Positions 38,360 through 48,839 of a stretch of 64,000 nt of DNA are shown here, piece after piece. The position numbers and the translations under genes are program-made. Under the pieces are notes generated by a model, which saw nothing but the letters and a program-made list of their open reading frames with translations, was not told the DNA's origin and searched no databases. The stretch is from Acanthochlamys bracteata. Its lineage: Eukaryota; Streptophyta; Magnoliopsida; Pandanales; Velloziaceae. Position 1 is the first letter of the stretch, and each line of letters begins with the position of its first letter. The stretch covers positions 6,091,270 to 6,155,269 of the forward strand of contig CM034136.1 in the NCBI GenBank assembly GCA_019914995.1, written 5' to 3'.

Positions 38360-39113
38360 TACAAGTTGGCCCGGTTGCAAATCGAGTCCGATGCTTGTTA
38401 TTGATATATAATCTTGTGAGTGAATGGCCTGAAAATCTTTGTGTGATTTCTGTGTGTGATCTGGTGATTAAGGGTAGATTATTACTATATTACGTTTGTA
38501 ATAATAGTTGCAGCGAATGCGTGTGATGTGTGTAGACATGAGTAGAGAAGGACTAGTTCTCTCTTGCTCATGTTCTTGTACTACTACTACTATATTCTTG
38601 TATTGTTATTGTAATTCTAATGACAAGTGTTTGTGTTCTTGGCTTAAAACAACAGTTGTTCTTCGTAGCGAACTCCATGGATGAGGAATCTTTGTTTTCT
38701 TCTATCGTCCTTGTTTGTTTTTCTTAGAAACTGTAGATATTAGAACTCTCGAGAGAAGAGAGAAGAAAGGGAAGTAGTTAGTCGGCACACGTTATCAGGG
38801 GTTGCAGACTTCTGTTCTGTTTCGGGAAAAAGTGTTTCAGAATACAACGTGAAACTTACGTCATGGATGAAATCCAGTCTTTGATGCGACGTGTCAATAT
38901 TCTATTCGTGAAGTGGTGTGAAATTGTGGATATTAAAGGTTTCCGAAAAGAAAAGGAGAGGTAGCAGCTTTTAGGAAGAAAACTTTTTTAAGTGTTTTAA
39001 TGGGTCGTGACAAATTTATTCTATTCGTACTGAACCTGTTTATAGGTTATTAATTGTCAAATAAGCGATAACAAGGTTGGAATAAGCGAGCTTCAATACC
39101 GGACGATGTAGGG

Positions 39114-39310
39114 ATGTTTGGAAGTCCTTTCAAACAAAAAATTTTTAAATGAAAAATATTATATTTTTAATTCTTTTATTTTATAAATCTTACAATATAA
39201 AACTTTTATAATATGAAATTAAAAATTTTAAAGTATTATAAAAAAGTTTCAAAAAATTAAAATTAAAAATAAAAAATTATAAATAATTTCAAACAACACC
39301 ACAGACTCTA
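39114..39310. repeat. AT-rich repeat with 'gtttggaagt' end
   Basis: Begins 'ggatgtttggaagtcctttc' and closes near 'aataatttcaaacaacacca', whose reverse complement again gives a TGTTTGAAA end. Same family as 33160, 41657 (reversed) and 56408 by its terminal motif. Confidence 0.45.
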
Positions 39311-41001
39311 AAGTGTCTTCTTGATAATGAATTATAAAAAAATAAATTATTATAAATAGTAATATTAGAATTAATTAATTTAGTACTTTCGTAAAAATGA
39401 ATTAAACTTAATTTTTATAGTATTTTATGCAGTTAAAATGAATGAAAAAATGATTTTTTAGTATAATGAAATTGAATTATAAAGAAAAAAATATACACCT
39501 CTACACAAATACAAGTAATTCTTTTATAATATTTTTTGTTTTAAGGAAATAAATAATATAAGGTGCTTCACGATATTGAATCAACTTTTTAAGTAAGACC
39601 GATGAGAGATTATTCTACAAAGGTATCCAGTCATTTGAAGTTCCTATTTGAAATGTTGAACTCATTATTTCTTTGTTGTTTCCTTCCGGTTGCTCTTTCT
39701 TTTCTTTAATAATTAATATGAGTAATGTTTTCATTTTCATGATTATTTTAAACTCATGAATAATTTTATAATTGATATACCAATCACCAATTAAAATATA
39801 GTAACTAAAACAAGTTCCATTTCTCGGAAGTTGCTCATTTCAATCCAATCACATATTATAACAAAACAGACACTAACAGGGCAGTCCTTCCTTTCTCCTT
39901 TTTGCTTGGATTTGTTTTTGGGGGAACAATTTAATATGCAACCCACCAATGAACAAGTTGTTTGGCAAAGCCTTGCAGTCCTCAACCAACTCAATTGTCA
40001 ATTATTGACAAGTTTAGAGATAATTACTGAATTTCTGTTTAGAAATACAAAGAACAATGGACTTTTTCAATTACAGTTGATCAGCAATTACGTAATCTGT
40101 TGATTTTGTGCTACTCTACAAAAGGACCAAAAAATTATTAAAAAAAGAAAGTCTTCCAAAATAATTTCAAACTCTTAACCTTGATCAATATATCTTTCCT
40201 AGTTAACAGCCTAACAATGACGGTTTAGTTGTTGTCATACAGAAAAATCTGAAAGTAAAAGAGAAACCACATGACCTGAATTGAAACACCACCGTCCGGC
40301 CAAAAGACTTGCATCATATGATCGAAAATTGCTAATAAAACTTCTCTAGATCTTAATATAACCTGTAAATAACATTTTAATTCGTTGCAAATTTACTTAA
40401 CATTTCATTGCTGTATCATTACAAAAGTGCAGATGAACTGTTCACTTCTTTACCTATGGTTAATTTAATATATGTAACATCAATGATGCATCTCTGATGT
40501 AGAAGGTATAGCATTTGAAAAATTAGAACCTTTCTTTATACTAAAGCTTTCAAAAGAATAGGAAGAGCTGTACTAATCTGATGCGGTCCAGCGCTGGGTC
40601 TGTTCAATGGAGCCACGACCCAAAAGCACAAAAATGAATCCATCAACATGGTCAATCAAGTTGTAACATTAATGAAGAGTATTGCACTGATCACTCCATA
40701 CAGCATAGAGAAGAGAGAACTAGTAGTACCTGATTTCAAAAACTTTTGTTCTCAGAAGCAACACCATTGTTGTACTGAAACCAAACTTGCTTATTTCCTT
40801 TCGTTTCTCATTCGACGATGGCCGGCGGTTATGTTTTTGTTTATCGTGTACCTGCGCTGTTTGTTAAGCGGAGATGAAAGATGAGTTGGGCTGGATCTGG
40901 CGCCAATTAAAGCCCAATAACTAATATCGGTTCAAGATTTACGTAAAATTTTATATTAGTTTTGTTGACATTATTTGCGCAGAGGCGTGTTACTTTTATT
41001 T

Positions 41002-41659
41002 TAGAGTGCATTTCTCAAAATGAATTTGTAAAGCTTAAATTTAAAAAATAAAATTTATTTTTTATGTTATATTTATATTTTTTAAAATACTGTAGAAGTA
41101 AAACTTTTTATTTTAAAATAAAGTGTTTGAAATTTATATTTAAATTTTGTGTTAATCTTTTTTAAATTGATTTAAAGCGAAACTTTTAGTACAAAAAATG
41201 AGTTTGAAAAATATGTTAACATGTCCGAAGTATAAAATATTATTATTTATGAACTTAATTTTATTTAAAAATTAATTTAGAGATATTTTAAAAATAAGAT
41301 TTTTTTAATTTAATAAGAATTAGAAAATTTTTATAATATTTTTGTACTTATAATTATTTAAATAAATTTTATAAATATTATAAAAATTCTATCGAAATAA
41401 AATTAAAATTAAAATAACCAGCAGCTAAAAACAATGCGAAAGGTCGTACATATAATCAAAATTTTGAATGCTTATAAAATTAAAATTTTAAAATATTTAT
41501 TTTATTTTAAAAATAAGTTTTATTTATTTTATTTAAAAAAATATATAATATAATATTTTTCTATATTTTTAAAATTTTAAATTTTATAAAATATTATAAA
41601 CATTTATTAAAAAATACAAAATAAAAAAAAAATTTTAAAACACTCCGAAATGCACTCTA
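41002..41659. mobile_element. 658-base AT-rich element with perfect 13-base terminal inverted repeats
   Basis: The left end TAGAGTGCATTTC is the exact reverse complement of the right end GAAATGCACTCTA. The outer TA on each side could be a TA target duplication, as in Tc1/mariner-type MITEs, leaving GAGTGCATTTC as the inverted repeat. The inside is about 80 percent A+T and codes for nothing. The right end read in reverse continues as CGGAGTGTTTTAAAA, resembling the 'gtgtttggaagt' elements. Confidence 0.6.
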
Positions 41660-41805
41660 TAAAGAAAACATCCACGGTGCCATGGGAACTGCTTAGCACA
41701 ACACCGCACGACGAAGTTAGTAAGAGATAAAATTATTATTTTTAAAAGAAAATGCTTTTTTTCCTACAGCTCGCTATGTTAGCGTGTATAGCACTACTGA
41801 GAAGA

Positions 41806-41838
41806 TTGGGCTTTCAGTTACTATACCTAAAAGCCCAT
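41806..41838 (+). promoter_or_regulatory. Two site II (TGGGCT) elements before the Sel1-repeat gene
   Basis: TTGGGCTT at about 41807 and its reverse form AAGCCCAT at 41831-41838 lie about 100 bases before the first in-frame ATG. Pairs of TGGGCY elements are typical of constitutive or growth-linked plant promoters. Confidence 0.35.
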
Positions 41839-42063
41839 TATTAAAGAAAGTGGAGCACACAACTGATGAACTGAATCTAGCTCCTTCGCTGAAAAGATCT
41901 CCGCCGTCTAACCAAATTACTTTTTCTCATGCTTTGTTGTTCAGTCTTTCTGCTTCTTCCTAAACAAAGAACTCAGACAACACTTGAAATTGAAAATATT
42001 CTTCCAATTAAAGCCCTCCATTGCTCTCGAATCGCGTACACACCCGGTATTAGCTTCTGTTTT

Positions 42064-44027
42064 ATGGGCAAACGCCCGCCGCCGGCGAAGAGTCTAGAAG
42101 AGTACGCACGGTTCGTTTCAGACAGATTTAAACCAGCCCGCGCTTGCGGAGTTAAACCTTCTCTTAGATCGCTGGATACTTCCGCGAGCTCGTCGACGAG
42201 CGGCGGCAGCCGCCAGATGGATTATAGCAGCGGAGGAGGAGGAAGTGGAAGTGGTGGAGGGCAGAGACGGATTCCGTTGTCGGAAGTTGTCGCTGATTGT
42301 GTGCGGCGTTGGTTCCAGGATACGCTTAAGGAAGCACGTGCTGGTGATGCTGCTATGCAGGTTCTCGTTGGGCAGATGTATCAGAGTGGGTATGGTATAC
42401 CGAGGAATGAGCAGAAGGTGAGAGTTATTTGAATTTTGTTGCGTTTGGTTATTGAATCGTTGTAGGAGAATTGTGTGATTGGTCAGGTTTTGTAGGGGTT
42501 TAGGAAAATGTTTTGAATTGCTTGATCAGCGTTCAGAGATACGTAATTCATACAAATTCGCAGTTTAAGTTGGAAATTGGTAAGAACTAGTAGTGCTTGA
42601 TCATGACGATGGTCTGTTGGTGCATCAAAGTGGAGTTTATTCTGGGAAAGTTCAGCTTGAAGATATTTCATTTCCATGTATCTCTTCAGTGGCTTTAATT
42701 TGGTGGGTGACTGTTGCTAATCCTGCCTCCATATGGGATTTAACTTATACATATATTCAAAAAATTTGGCAGTGGAGGAACATTGATGACTTGAGCATGA
42801 GGGCTTAGAAACTTTTATATCTCACAGTAACAAGCTTGCTCGGTAGTGAGTCACTCTTTCTATTCTTAGACTACTACTAGAATACGTGCAACTTCGGTTT
42901 TTCTCATTTTCCCCAAATAAAGGCTGAATTCAGATTCTATTTTGTGACATATCAGTAGTTTTAGTAGCTATTGTTCTATAGAAGCCGAAAGTCATATCCC
43001 TTAAAAGGTGTATCTTTGCTGTGCATGTGATGAATGCGTACTTTTATTTATTAGGGAAAACAGTAAATTCGACCTTTCTCTACTCTAAGGTGAAGAAATC
43101 GCGTTGATAAGGAGCCATTTCTGTGTAGTGGAGTCAAGCATTTGGTGTTTAGTAGTATTCCTATCCTGGACTATTACTATGAGTGATTATCACTTGTCTA
43201 TGTGAAAGAGATTTTAAAATAAAAAAAGATGTTTGACACCTGGTGTCCAACATCTGAGACTTCCCCTACCCTTATTTCAATCTTTCAAGAAATCTGTAAA
43301 TGGTTTTGATTAGTTTTTGTTTCTACACTTGTATGAAAAATTCATGTGAAGCAATTGGGATTGCCTAGCAAGGCCTATGTTGGTGGATATGGAGTGTAAG
43401 TTCGAATCTCAGTAATGGTTGGGTCTATGAGTGGTAAATGAGCAAATGGTGATGGTTACCACTGAGATGTTGGAAGTAATTGAGCTTGGTAATAACAGCA
43501 ACTAAACAAAGATACAAGGGATTACATGCCAATGTTAAAACCTAAAAGCATTATGTGCTTTCTTATAGGTGTCTTGAAGACATTAGAAAATCCCTTAGAC
43601 CAGTGACCTTCATGAATCTCTTCTTACATCTGTTTTTCCTAGTTTGTATGCAATGTTTTTTTTCCCTCGTGTCTTCAACTAATTAGTTATTTTGGCATTC
43701 ATTGAGAGAGTTGTGAGTTCTATTATTGAGTTCACTGGTATTTGTCCTCAGGCAAGAGCTTGGTTGTCAAAAGCTTCAAAGCATCGGTCCGCAGTTTGGA
43801 AGGTCAGTGGGAAGCAGCCAGGTGAGAATTTGTTTATTGCTATACTGGAATTTTCACACACTGAAACTTGTGGAGAAATACTTAGCATCATAATTGTATG
43901 AGAATGAAATGATCTTGAGTTATTCTATGATGTTCTTCCAAATATATCACATCATTTTGAAATGGTTCTAGGATACAATGCAAGTGACTCCGATTCTGAT
44001 GAAGAGAAGGATGAATTGAAAGTATGA
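42064..44027 (+). CDS. Small Sel1-repeat (HCP-like) protein
   Basis: Three exons (42064-42417, 43752-43821, 43972-44027) give 159 residues. The N-terminus (MGKRPPPAKSLEEYARFVSD) is followed by a Ser/Gly-rich linker. The block AMQVLVGQMYQSGYGIPRNE, continuing into exon 2 as QKARAWLSKASKHRSAVW, fits one Sel1-type TPR-like repeat with its conserved Gly, Tyr and Ala positions. Sel1 repeats are helical hairpins that bind partner proteins, but no partner can be inferred here. The tail is acidic (SDSDSDEEKDELKV). The frame is also open to an ATG at 41929, which would add 45 residues with a hydrophobic start (MLCCSVFLLLPKQR). I chose 42064 because MGKxPP matches relatives, though the longer form could be a targeted isoform. 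Confidence 0.75.
43355..43500 (+). mobile_element. Possible tRNA-derived SINE in the Sel1-gene intron 1
   Basis: An A-box-like GCCTAGCAAGG (about 43365) and a B-box-like AGTTCGAATCTC (about 43409) are spaced as in Pol III promoters of tRNA-derived SINEs. The sequence cannot fold as a proper tRNA. Tail and target duplications are not clear, so limits are approximate. Confidence 0.35.
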
Positions 44028-45000
44028 CTATCTTCAAAGAATTGCAATCTGCTTCGAGGATAAATCGATGCAGTGTTGTATGTGATAGTGAGAACTATGC
44101 TTGGAGGTACTGCATGTAAATGTTCAAGTGATTTTCAAGGCCTTTGTCCATCTTGTACTCTATCCTATTTTCTCTACAACTAGTTTTGAAGATACATAAA
44201 TTCATTGTATTTTGAGTAATCCAGTTGACTGTGTGCTATCATTTACTTATTTTCCTTCTTTGCGCAGTCCAAGTTACAGGTTTCTGTAAGACTTCTTGTT
44301 TTCATGATGGAAAGAAAATTCCTCCTCGTAACTTTGACTTGCTTTTACTGTTATCTGGTATGTCCAAGATGAATAGCCGTCTGTCAATGGCTGATTCCAG
44401 CTTGAAGTGTAGGATATGGCTATTAAACAAGTTTAGCAATTTGTATCTTCTTCTTAAGGTTTCAGATGTTGAGAGGGATGGTGATCTCTCAGGCTTTCAA
44501 GAACCACAAAACTAAAGTAACGTTTTTATGCAGTCTCTGCATGGATGTAGTGGCATACTTATACTGGGATTACTTTCAGATCATGATCCGAGTGGTGTAA
44601 TGTTTTCTATAGCATCGAACTGTTGCCAGAAATGTTATGGAGAGCACATCTATTCTCTGAAGAGCCAGCTTTTGAGTGAACCTGTCGACTTCATTTCTTT
44701 CCCTAGATCCAGTCGGTTCTAGGATAATATAATCTGAAAGTAACTGTCAATCGTTTAACAGGATATCACTTATTCGCCAAGAATCAAATAGTTAGCACAA
44801 CGTTGGAAATCCTTCTGAAGTTTTTAACCTTCATAGAACTGGGAGCTTGCTGTCAATTAACCTTCGCAGCTTCCTGCCCCTTTATGCATAGAGTCATCTT
44901 ACAATGTTAAATTATTTGATTCCACCACTCCTGCTGACATTATCCGTTACCCATAAATTAATAATTAGAAGTTTTAGTAAACGGTTTGTTCATTTTCCAA
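44028..45000. other. Convergent 3' region between the Sel1 and CAN genes
   Basis: About 970 bases containing both 3' untranslated regions. Open frames at 44225-44515 and 44528-44722 show no family motif. I see no extra exon for either gene here. Confidence 0.45.
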
Positions 45001-47381
45001 TCAGTTTCCATTTCTTTGATCTTTTCTCCACTCCCACGGTTTCTCGGGGTTTGATGAAGCCCACAAACCTCGACTTCGAGCTCGGGCTTCTTTCTCCCAC
45101 TAATATGAATTTTAAGCATCAATTCCAGATCAGAACTCACAACAAGGGTGAATGTTCTAAATTCAGTAAGTTCAGTTGGGTAAGAGATTCCGGATGCTTA
45201 CTCTTGCAAGCTGAGGCCTCTGATCATAAGCAGTATAGTGCCATGCAAAGCCTTTCTTTAGCATTTGTTCCTAGTTTTAGAATTCCAAAATACTTTAAAA
45301 ACCATATGTTGATCAGCAAAAGCATGTATGCCATACCGATTGCAGTTAAGCAGAAACAAGGATTTATTTTTTCACTGTTAAGTAAGAAGGGTGTGTAATA
45401 TAAAAGAGAAGAGACTGCATTCTCCATGGAACATCTCACCTGCACAAAAGTGCCATCACAATAGACATCTGCTACACAGCGACCATATCTGTCATCTCCA
45501 TAAACATAGACCTTCAGCCGATTTCCTTGAACAAGCTTCACAAGCTCCTCCTTAGCTTCCTTACCATATGGCATGGCCTTCTCTGGTGCATCAATGCCCC
45601 TGGTTATCATTGGATGTTTATTAAACTGGTAACAACGACATAACCATAAAGCAAATAATAGGAAGTTTTTCCATGGTACCAGTGATGCATACTTTAACCT
45701 AATCCGGTATTTTCGTGCCAGGGTCTCCCCATTGTTACAATTGATTAACCTGAGGATAATTTCGGAAAATCATATATGATTGAAGGAGCAACCGTATTTT
45801 GGTTTGTAGAGGAACTAGCCTTATAAAGAGCAGTTATTGTTTAGATTACCTATATCCAGCATCAATGATGTTTTTATGTAATGCATCAGCTTTAGTATAG
45901 TTCCTTGCAGCTCGAGCTTCTGCCCGTTCAATTGCTGCCTCATGAACATCAACTGGGACTCTAGCTGATTCTTGGGGATCAGCAACATCCACATATACGG
46001 TTATAGTATCTCCATCAGCTACAGCTTTGGCGTCCACCTAGTATGGGGAAGGAATTATATGAAATAAACAAAGGAAAAGATAGTGAAAACTTCAATTTTG
46101 CACAAGCTAAATATGGAGAGAGTATCTTACAGGAAGTGTCTTAAGTTCAAACCTCACTCCTTCAGGCAGAGCTGGTGGTTCAACAACTGAGTTGTCCGCT
46201 ATGTTTTGTGGGAATGGGAGACCATAAAAAACCAAGAGGCCCTATTGAAAACAAGAATGATGCGATATATGAAAATGTTAGAAAATGATACTCGCATCTA
46301 ACTGAACATACACAGATTTTGAAGTATTTACCTCAACATCAGCTCTTTGATGCCTCTTCAATGCTTGGACAATAAGCCTGGCAACTGCTTCTGGTGTTTT
46401 TGGTGGTGGTTTGGCTTCCCTCCAAGCCTCTAATAACTTCTTATACCTAAATCCAAGCTTTTACATTTAGGTTCTTTTAATACTTGTAGACTAGTAAGTA
46501 GTAACTGTTAAATCATAATACAAATAGTATTGTAGCTTTTAGGTTCTTTAAAAAGCATCGCTACCAAAAAGGGAATTGCTTCTCAACATTTCACAAGGGA
46601 GAGTGTTTTCTTTCCTTTCTTTTCCCAATTATATTGTTCAAAGCTAATATAAATAAAATATTTTAGAGCTCAAAGTTTTCTACTTTCTATGTTTAGAGGT
46701 GTATATAACTTAATTTTATCCTTTTATTGGAGCAAAATGTTTCACGATGAGGAGTTTAGCAAACAAATTTGAGAAAGCTTGTTCTAATTTCAAGCACATT
46801 ACTGAATCTCTTAACTATTCACCTAAAGTAAGATCAAGATGCAAATTCAATAAATGACTTCCTACAACAAAAAAAGAAAAAAAAAGAAAGAGATACTCGA
46901 TCAAATTACAGGAGCTACTTCAGTTCCAGTTCAGATCATAAAACAAGAATTAAGCAAAATTGAGCTAAATTTTTATATAAATAACAGAATACAGAATCTA
47001 ACAAGAATCAACTGAAAATTTGAGCTTTTAAGGAACAAACCCAAAATGAAGAACACATAAGTATTGGCCCTACCAATTTGCCTGCGCCTTCTTGGAAGAC
47101 ACAACGTGCTTGCTCAGCCCTTCAGGAACCTATCAAATTCATAAACAAATTTAAGTGAATTGCTACAAAATCACGACTGACTCTAAAAAAAAGTGATTCT
47201 GAGAAACACAGATCACAAAAATTCTGACCTGGGAAGTAATTTCAAACTGAAAAAGATCATGAGCAAGAGCTGAAACTCCAGCAGTGGCCGATGTAACACC
47301 ATGAAAACCCCATGATTCTTGTTCATTATTGCTCGATCCATGCTTACAACAACTGTACAGCAATCTAAGAATGTTCCCCAT
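45001..47381 (-). CDS. Staphylococcal-like Ca2+-dependent nuclease (CAN1/CAN2 type)
   Basis: Nine exons on the minus strand (47381-47229, 47129-47074, 46446-46332, 46241-46131, 46037-45850, 45749-45699, 45599-45440, 45270-45202, 45099-45001) give 333 residues, close to Arabidopsis CAN2. CAN enzymes cut DNA and RNA in the presence of calcium. The N-terminus [15 protein letters not shown] has Gly-2 for N-myristoylation and neighbouring cysteines for palmitoylation, which predicts plasma-membrane attachment. The nuclease fold starts at [17 protein letters not shown], whose Asp residues match the calcium-binding loop. It continues through KYRIR-GIDAPE (Arg, Asp and Glu of the active site, about 221-231) and DDRYGR (second catalytic Arg, about 265). 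The tail [20 protein letters not shown] is typical of plant members. The last two exons are short but clear: [19 protein letters not shown] and then [13 protein letters not shown]. Confidence 0.9.
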
Positions 47382-48839
47382 TTCTCTCTCCCTCTCAACA
47401 AGAAAAGAAACAAAGACAGAGAGAAGGAAATAGAAAGTAGATCTTTGTTTGAGATGAACGGTGAAGGATCACTACACTCGCTTGAACTTGAAGCAAGAAC
47501 GAAGGTGAGTGGAAAAAGATTGGTTTTGATTGGTTAACAAATTGGTCTTTTACAGATCAGTGAAATGATTTTTAATCAAATTTTAGGCGAATAAAATGAT
47601 TAATCATTTGATCAGTAAACATTCACTTCCTTTCTTGGATTCTTCGCAATTCATCAAAAGTCAACCTTTAGATTCTCTCTAATCAAGACCGCATGTTAAT
47701 GATTTAACGAAACGAAATCCAATTTTCCAATGCTAAACCAATATTGAAGGAACTGATATGAACAAAAAACTTTATTAAATGCTTTTGCTGGATCTTAAAC
47801 TAATAGTCGTAGTCTTGTGCCTCTATTATCTACCGACCAAATTTTTGTTAACTTATTTTAAATATAAAATAAATATTTTCAAATATTTTTTTATTAATAT
47901 CTTTTAATTTCAATAAAAATTTTATTATTAATATTTTTATTATTTATTAAATATTTTTATTGTTATTTTTTAAACTCAATATAAACAGTAGTCGCATAAG
48001 TGCGTGTTTATTTTGATAAAAAAATAAATAAAATGAATTTTTTAAAAGTGAATTAGAAAAAGTAAATTAAAATTAAAATATTTAATAAAAAATAAAATTA
48101 TATATTAATATAATATTTATAGTAAGTTTTAAAATAAATTTTTAAAAATTATTAATAAAAAAATTTTATTTTAATTTTGTATGTATTTTATATTAAAAAT
48201 AAATTTTAAAAAAATATTTAGGGCGTTGGTGAACACGCCCTAACTCGTTCTGTTACTCGACAAGTACGTCCCCGAATGCTTAATTTAAAAAATAAATTTT
48301 TTAAACATAAATTCAATATTTCTTAACATATTAAAATTATAATAATACTATTATAAAGTGTAATTTGGTTATAATTAAATTTAAAATAAATAATATTAAA
48401 TTATTAAAATAATAAATTAAAATAAGAATAATAATAATTAATTGTCAATTATATTCCTGATCTGATCTTTTTACTTTTTTCTTAAAAGCAGTTTTAATTC
48501 AAAAGAATTAAATTTCTGAAAGAAAAATCTCGACCGGAAATGCAATTCATCACTACCATCTACTCCATTTACCCAAAAATCTTCGATTGATTTGAAGAGA
48601 AAAAGCTAGAAAAGATCATGGAAGTTGTCAGCAGTCAGTCCTCCTCGATGTTGTCGTCTCCGAGAAACCAATCTATTGGAATTTAGACAAGAGCATGCAT
48701 CCGGGTCATTGCCCTGTATGACGGAATGCCAGGCATGAAACAAATTTTTGAAAAAAAAAAATGGTTCGTTTTGGTTATATTAATGTTCTTGTTAAATAAA
48801 ATTTTGATTTTTTTAACTTTTTAATTTCTTTTGGTGTGT
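47382..48839. other. Intergenic region with AT-rich repeats
   Basis: The first 250 bases are the CAN gene leader and promoter. From 47836 to 48430 the sequence is highly AT-rich. A candidate element spans about 48000-48240: it opens GTGCGTGTTTATTTT and closes TTGGTGAACACGCCC, so its ends are inverted around GCGTGTT. An ATG-led stretch at 48618 (MEVVSSQSSSMLSS) runs 22 codons. It may be a decayed first exon of the ferroportin pseudogene but is not similar enough to say. Confidence 0.4.

Larger units (their letters stand above)
38360..41750. other. AT-rich intergenic region after the WUN1-like gene
   Basis: Contains the WUN1-like 3' untranslated region (about 38360-38660), then AT-rich repeat blocks at 39114-39310, 39330-39560 and 41002-41659. 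Small open frames near 39831-40103 and 40648-40884 resemble no family. The stretch 40540-40900 is less AT-rich but has no convincing gene. Confidence 0.45.

Noticed and set aside
43355-43430. tRNA gene suggested by GTTCGAATC
   Set aside because: The acceptor and anticodon arms cannot be formed; a SINE-like element fits better.
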